This document shows positions 58,504 through 64,000 of a stretch of 64,000 bases of DNA, piece by piece. The stretch comes from Bettongia penicillata ogilbyi (taxonomy: Eukaryota; Chordata; Mammalia; Diprotodontia; Potoroidae). The notes beneath the pieces are model-generated. The model was not told the origin of the DNA, made no database searches, and worked only from the letters and a program-made list of their open reading frames with translations. Both the position numbers and the translations under genes were made by a program. The stretch lies in assembly GCA_023548195.1 (NCBI GenBank), contig JAJHZJ010000419.1, forward strand, positions 2,230,773 to 2,294,772, given 5' to 3'. Positions within the stretch are counted from its first letter, which is position 1, and each line of letters begins with the position of its first letter.

Positions 58504-59419
58504 CTGAAGTAATAGAAAATTAGATGTTTTAGAACACTTAGAAAAGATGAAATGTTTATTACAATTAGAGGAAAAAACCTGACTCCATCCAAATTTTTCT
58601 GACTAGATACATTTAAGAGCATCACTTTTGGACATTATTTTATTGCAAGTAAACACCCAACAACAAAAACCAGTCCACAACAGTGAAGTTCTTGGTGGAG
58701 GTAATTGCGTGCCAACGTTTGTCTACCTGTTAAAAACTGGGCACTGAACTAGGAGTTGGTCTGAATGTTATAAATTCCTTTCAGATGCCAGTGCCTAGTG
58801 ATTACCTTTCCCAAAGGGACTTACATTCAACTCTTCCGGCTGTCCACTTTTAGGTCTTTTTTGTGCTGAAGTTTTCAATGCTTTTGGCAACAGCTGGGAA
58901 GTTTCATCTCATGCACATGTGGCAGATTTTTTCTTTCTGGAATCTGTCATCTGGTGTGTATTATACTTAGGCCTCAAAGTTTCTTGTGCCTTTCTCAGAG
59001 TGACCCAAGGTGTTAATTGGAACCTTTACATGTAGTTGGGGCCCACTTATTTCAGATATGATTTGTTCTGTAAAGCCATGGAAATTAAAAATCCCCACTA
59101 TTCCTGCCAGACATACCAATTTTTAGGGTAGTATAACAAAATATTGGTTAAAAAGGAGAAATACTTTAGAGACCATCTACTATTACCATCCAAAATTTTA
59201 CATTAACTCAGTTTACTTGAATACTGTCACCTAAGCTTAACATACACAGTTAGCTGGTCCCAGATTTAGTCTCTGAACCCCAGTTGTCTTACTACTAATC
59301 AGAACCCTCTTGGAGGAGCATTTGTGCTTTCTTTATATTTTTTCCAGTTTTTGTAAGAATCCCATGTGACTCCATGTGTAAGGGACAGCTACGGGCTTGA
59401 GAATTTTAGCATTTAGCAA
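58504..59419. other. Intron sequence without recognised repeats
   Basis: About 0.9 kb; single-copy looking. Confidence 0.4.
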
Positions 59420-59668
59420 GGAGAGCTGGGTGACTCAGTGGCTAGAACATTGAACCTGGAGTCAGGAAGACCTGAGTTCAAATTTGGCTTCAGACACTTA
59501 CTAACCATGTGACCCTGGGCAAGTCATTTAACCCTTTATGACTCAGTTTCCTCATCTGTAAAATGAGCTGTAGAAGGCAATGGCAAACTACTCCAGCATT
59601 TTTCTCAAAGAAATCTCATCAAGATGTCATAAAGAGTCAGATGTGACTGAAAAATGACTAAACAAAAA
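59420..59668 (+). mobile_element. Marsupial WSINE-type SINE, full length
   Basis: 'gagctgggtgactcagtggc', 'gaagacctgagttcaaattt', 'cctcatctgtaaaatgagct' and 'gtcataaagagtcagatgtg'. Confidence 0.92.
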
Positions 59669-61052
59669 GAGCCAAGAGAGGTCAACAGGTTCAAACTCCA
59701 GTCACATTTTGTACCTGAGGGCCTCTGTGAATCATCCACAATGAAACACTACTATGTTAGAGCTAGTTAAGGGGCCTATGTGAACATCATCCCCTTTATT
59801 TTTGGGATGGTGCTCTCCCTCCCTGAGAGTAAATTGAAGCAGCTAGCTATTTAAAACAAGCTTGCTGAGTAAGCATATTAGGAAACACAAAGTGGTCCAA
59901 GAAGGTTTCTTCACATCCTTTAGATAGAGTTTCTTGAAGACGCTTAAACTTAGCACAGGATTTTGTTCTGTTATCACGAAAGATAGTGGAAGATAGGGAC
60001 AAGCAATTCATATTTATAAGTTACCTCATGGGTTTATGGTATGTGATATTTATGTATTTTTCATCACATTCTCTCTGTGATATGGGTAGGATAAGTATTG
60101 TCCCCATTATTCAAACAGTTTTCAAAATCTGAGGCAGAATCTTTCCTGTGGAGGGCCCTTGACTCTGAAACTTCTCTTTTCTCTTATTCTATCAGAGCTT
60201 GGTGACCTTTGGGTATTGTGCACGATATATCTTTCTGCTCCAGCATTCTTTACCAATTAGGGTTTTGGCTCTTTATTGAAGGGGAATTTTAACTGCTGGA
60301 TTCCATTTAAACTGTTGTGTTCGCCTTATGTTCATATTTCAATAGTCTCCATGCAATGACTACATTTCAGATTTGATTAAGTAAACTATCACAGAAGTTT
60401 TGAGGAGTTTGGCTCTTCTAGCTATTAAAAATATTAATAAGCTTTTGAGTGATCTATGACCAGCTGTAAATTGGTTGTGGAAAAAAAAAGTCACTAGTTA
60501 CTAAAACCCTCTGGGATTCAGAGGTAGGGAAAGCAGAAAGCTGAGTCTAGGAACTGACAAGGAAAATGTGTGAGAAAAAAATATTTGTATACAATTCACT
60601 CAAAGGAGAGAAAATATTAAACTTTTAGATTATTCGTAGCTCTTAGTTGAATGTAGATCTGCAAGATTGATTTTTTCATTATATTCATCATGATGAGAAA
60701 TTAGGAAAGTATGCTAATTTTTAATTTGGAACATCTGGGGAATACAATTCATGGAGTGAAAGCTTATCTTCTTGTCTGTCAGCAAGTGTTTGCAGATGTC
60801 ATGTGAAACATTTTAACTACAATTATAAAACTAAATGGAATGTTCAGAGGTGATTCAAGAAATCAGATTGGCTCACACAGAGAGTACTAATTCTTAGGAA
60901 ATACTCTGTCCAGTACCAGTTTTTAAAGTATTCAAGCTGCTCTTTTGCCTTTTAAAGAGATCAAGTTTAGTATTTCAGGAGAAAAATAGCAACCCCAAAG
61001 CAACAAGTAAGGGGAAAAGACTGTTTCAAATAAAAGCCAGTTTTTAATCATT

Positions 61053-61064
61053 TGTTTATAAACA
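61053..61064. promoter_or_regulatory. Palindromic forkhead-like site
   Basis: TGTTTATAAACA is a perfect palindrome made of two converging TGTTTA forkhead cores. FOX factors act in lymphatic endothelium, but binding here is inference. Confidence 0.35.
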
Positions 61065-61133
61065 CACAGTAAATGAAAGCTCACTTTCCATTAGACAGTT
61101 ATTTCTCTCAGTCTGCAAGTGTCTGAGCTTGTG

Positions 61134-61152
61134 CTAGAGTCGTGTACTCTAG
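61134..61152. repeat. Short inverted repeat
   Basis: CTAGAGT, five-base loop CGTGT, then ACTCTAG. Confidence 0.7.
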
Positions 61153-61879
61153 TCTGCAGTAACCTGATAAAGATTGCTATCTTACTAGGTCTGTTCTCTA
61201 ATGACTGCTTTCATCCCTTTTGGATTGTTAAACATTTCCCTGCATTTTTGTAGGACTGCTGAAATTCAGCTTTGTCACATCATTTCCCAGTGGCTGCAAG
61301 CTAAATGGACAAGGCTTAGAATATCTCTAAGTCAATGAGATATATTTATTGTCCAGAGTACTTAGTACCTTTCTTAGGAATTGGTATGAAAATATAAGCA
61401 GATTCTCTGCCCTCAAAAGTGTAATCTGATACTTACTGAATTGATTAGATACATGGAAACGTGGTTCTAATCTGTGGCTGAAGTACTTTTAGTCATTCTT
61501 TTACACTATTCCTTCTCATGAACTGACAAAAGGATAAAGACACAATCTTATAAAGATCCAGAATATGGAATTTGAACATATCCATTAAAGAAATGATCCA
61601 ACCAAATTCTGGACACCCAAAATAGACTTTTGTAGACATTTGGAGAATGCACATCAGCTGCAATAAATGGGCTTCTTTTTCTATTGCCTGAGTTGTTGAG
61701 GTTTAAATTTGTCAACCTCATATTAAGACTGTTAGAAACCTAATTCTTTGCCTATTTATAAGTGGACTGCAGAGATGAAATTCTGTGGATATAATATCCC
61801 AAAAGACTAGAACTATGTGTTTTACTTATAGGTTGCTGGGCTTAAATAAAAATGATTCTCCCACCTTCCTGACAGCAAT

Positions 61880-62815
61880 TTGGAATCATTGAATGCTAAC
61901 CTTGAAAGACACGTTAGAGATAATCTAATTCAAAAATGGAGGTCCTGAGAAGCAATAATGACTTGCAAAGGGACATAATAAATATTTATTAGGCAATTTA
62001 CAATAACTAATTTAAATGCTATGTTCTATAAAACCTGAATCTCGATACTAGATTTTAGTTACCTTTTATATTTTTTCCAGGTTTAGCATTTGAACAATCT
62101 TTATTTAAAAAATATTTTGAGAGAAGTCAAAATAAATTTAAAGCCATTTTGAGTTACTGTATAGTGAGTTTTGCCATAATAACAACTATATTAAATGTTT
62201 CAAAGAATAGGACATATCAATCAGTATATGTTAACTGCTTACTTTTTACTTGGTGCTGGAGTTACAAAAGAAATTCAGTAACATTCCATTTATTTGGTGT
62301 CTTCAGGTATTAAAGTATGATACATACTTTCCAGCTAATTGAACCTTAAACTTTTAAATATTTTATAAAATTTAATTGTTGTGAGAATTCTTTCTAAATT
62401 CTATTATGTAATTCTTGGGGTAGGAAGTAGTATGTATTGAAAATAATTTAACTTTTTCTTCATGATTCAGGATCATCATACAGAACACTAATAATTGTCA
62501 TGTCTCAGCCAATCTTCAATATCTATTCACTTCCCCATTTACTGTTTCTAGTGTCCACAACCAAATTTACTGCTTTTGGTTTTCTCTTTTTCTGATCATA
62601 CTCTCATTTTTTCTTCTTACTTCTCTTTCCTCATTCCTGCTGTCCCCTGCCCCCCCATACTCTCCTTCTTCTTTGCTTGTGGGATTTGGCTTTTATGATC
62701 TGTTTTAGCCAGTTGAAAGACACTGAAGATTGACAGTGAATTAATCAATCAGAAAGCATTTATAAAGCACCTACTAGGTACTGTACTTGTCAATGGTCTT
62801 ACAAATATAAGGAAC
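61880..62815. repeat. Old repeat debris
   Basis: 61880-61985 is a reverse MIR fragment. 62220-62290 ('taactgcttactttttactt', 'ggtgctggagttacaaaaga') and 62745-62815 ('taaagcacctactaggtact') are ancient-repeat blocks. The AT-rich sequence between them is unrecognised. Confidence 0.45.
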
Positions 62816-62849
62816 GAAAAAAATCCCATTATGAAGTACTTCAGTGGTC

Positions 62850-63165
62850 CTGTGTGTATATATTCGTCCTTTGTTGCCAAAGAAGAACATGTCATCAGAG
62901 AAATAATGGCATGACTTGCACTGAGTGAGAGAGGGCTGTGCAGGTCACCAGTCCCACTTCACCTCCAGAGCTATCTGAATCCAATGACCAGATATTCATG
63001 AGGATGACTGGAAATGACCCAGGATGAGGCAATTGGGGTTAAGTGACTTGCCCAAGGTCACACAGCTAGTGAGTGTCAAGCATCTGTGGGGAGATTTGAA
63101 CTCAGATTCTCCTGACTCCTGCACTAGTGCTCTATCCACCGCATCAGCCAGTTGTCCCTTCAGTG
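62850..63165. mobile_element. Composite marsupial SINE
   Basis: 62850-63005 is the 'gtcctttgttgccaaagaag' unit with 'gagagggctgtgcaggtcac' and 'cacctccagagctatctgaa'. 63020-63165 is a reverse MAR-type SINE end ('ggttaagtgacttgcccaag', 'gtgctctatccaccgcatca'). This fused arrangement seems to be a standard marsupial composite. Confidence 0.7.
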
Positions 63166-63943
63166 GTCCTAGAATTCAGGAGAAAAAGAGGAGTTCAGGG
63201 TGGATTAAATTTGAGAAACTAGTTAGTGCCTTCAAGAACCCTAAAAATCCTCCTGAAACAAATAAGAAAACCCGTTTGTGAGTCCTGTTATTCCTCCAGT
63301 GATGGTCTGCAGTCTCCAAGGGTTTTGGTCATCGTGACTTGTTTGTAAGAAACAGCATTAAAAGATCTGATCAGGACTGTGTAGGATAAGAAAAAAGAGG
63401 TAAGTTGCTCTGATACCCAATAATGCTTAAAATAAATAAATTTAGAAGAAAGCCCCCTACCTCATACATTGAACTGATTTATAAAGTATTTATAAAACAA
63501 ATGTCACATGGGGGAGTGTGTATGTGTTTATTCTTCCCTGGAAATGATGATAGTATTAATGTCTGTTCTTTTATCTCTTTCTTATTTTGTCTGTATCAAA
63601 ACCTTGTTTAAATAGGTCAGATTGGAACCAATTATTTTTTTCCTCATTTTTCTTCTTCTAATTTGATGTTGATTTTGACCTTTCCTCTAAAAATTTGGGG
63701 GAGGTTAGACTATATATAGATAGGTAATTTGGAAACAATTCACACATGAGAAATCTTTGTAAATAAATCTTCTTGTAAACTTTAAGTACTTTATACCTGT
63801 GAACTATTGTTTTTCTCTGAACTTTTAAAATCTATTTTTTGAAGATGTTTATCAGTTTTTTGGTACATGTTTTGATTATACCCAGTATTCCCTGGATATT
63901 AATGAAAAATATGTCAGGAAGTATTCCCAGTCTTTTGCAATGA
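63166..63943. other. Intron sequence, nothing recognised
   Basis: About 0.8 kb, AT-rich, without identified features. Confidence 0.35.
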
Positions 63944-63985
63944 ATATAATATAATATAATATAATGTAATGTAATATAATATAAT
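63944..63985. repeat. (ATAAT)n pentanucleotide repeat
   Basis: About eight units with two GTAAT variants, next to the window end. Confidence 0.9.
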
Positions 63986-64000
63986 TTCCATTCTGTGCCA

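Larger units (their letters stand above)
59669..61879. other. Repeat-free intron block
   Basis: 2.2 kb with no identifiable repeat in a SINE-dense neighbourhood. It contains a palindromic forkhead-like site at 61053-61064 and a small inverted repeat at 61134-61152. No exon is supported. Confidence 0.45.
27025..64000 (+). other. VEGFC intron 1 (5' part, continues beyond window)
   Basis: I searched by eye for the next exon, expected to encode a segment near DELMTVLYPEYWKMY, and found none on the + strand. VEGFC has a long first intron in mammals, so the remaining 37 kb is assigned to it. It is filled with marsupial SINEs and old LINE debris, listed separately. Confidence 0.75.

Noticed and set aside
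1..64000. CRISPR arrays, prokaryotic operons, phage or plasmid modules
   Set aside because: None seen. The window is vertebrate DNA with intron structure and SINEs.

Overview
The window is nuclear DNA from a mammal, almost certainly a marsupial. The evidence is dozens of tRNA-derived CORE-SINEs of the marsupial MAR/WSINE type, ancient L3/CR1, L2 and MIR relics, and LINE-1 pieces with marsupial-type 3' ends. The species is not decided by the sequence. Family names for repeats come from my memory of consensus sequences and were not checked by a search.

Only one protein-coding gene is visible: the 5' end of VEGFC (vascular endothelial growth factor C, the main lymphangiogenic growth factor), on the + strand. 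A GC-rich promoter/CpG island (about 25.75-27.10 kb) contains the 5' UTR, the first coding exon (26881-27024, 48 codons, signal peptide plus the start of the N-terminal propeptide) and a consensus splice donor (GTAAGT at 27025). Everything from 27025 to 64000 is read as intron 1; no sequence matching exon 2 was seen.

Region 1-25.7 kb is intergenic 5' flank: TE-poor AT-rich stretches (3.2-7.7 kb, 15.3-16.4 kb), an L3/CR1 reverse-transcriptase fossil (7.8-8.3 kb), a large marsupial repeat (10.4-11.2 kb), hAT-type elements (11.4, 15.2, 21.3 kb), an L3/CR1 copy split by a SINE (17.6-18.3 kb), and a 79-bp AG microsatellite (24.8 kb). Region 27.0-64.0 kb is the large intron. It has a repeat-poor stretch next to the promoter (27.0-30.7 kb), a SINE-dense middle, a degenerate 7SL (SRP) RNA copy (50.9 kb), a LINE-1 ORF2 3' fragment (54.0-54.9 kb), an L1 3' fragment with a target-site duplication (56.4-57.2 kb), a short interstitial telomeric repeat (37.35 kb) and another repeat-poor block (59.7-61.9 kb).

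The most interesting signal is in the VEGFC leader: a 10-codon upstream ORF (26573-26605) whose end, RMSGFL-stop, and surrounding leader appear to match the human VEGFC 5' UTR as I remember it, although the coding exon itself has diverged. It is followed by a C-rich leader and flanked by sense-strand G-runs. This suggests that translation and transcription of this dosage-sensitive growth factor are controlled by the leader.
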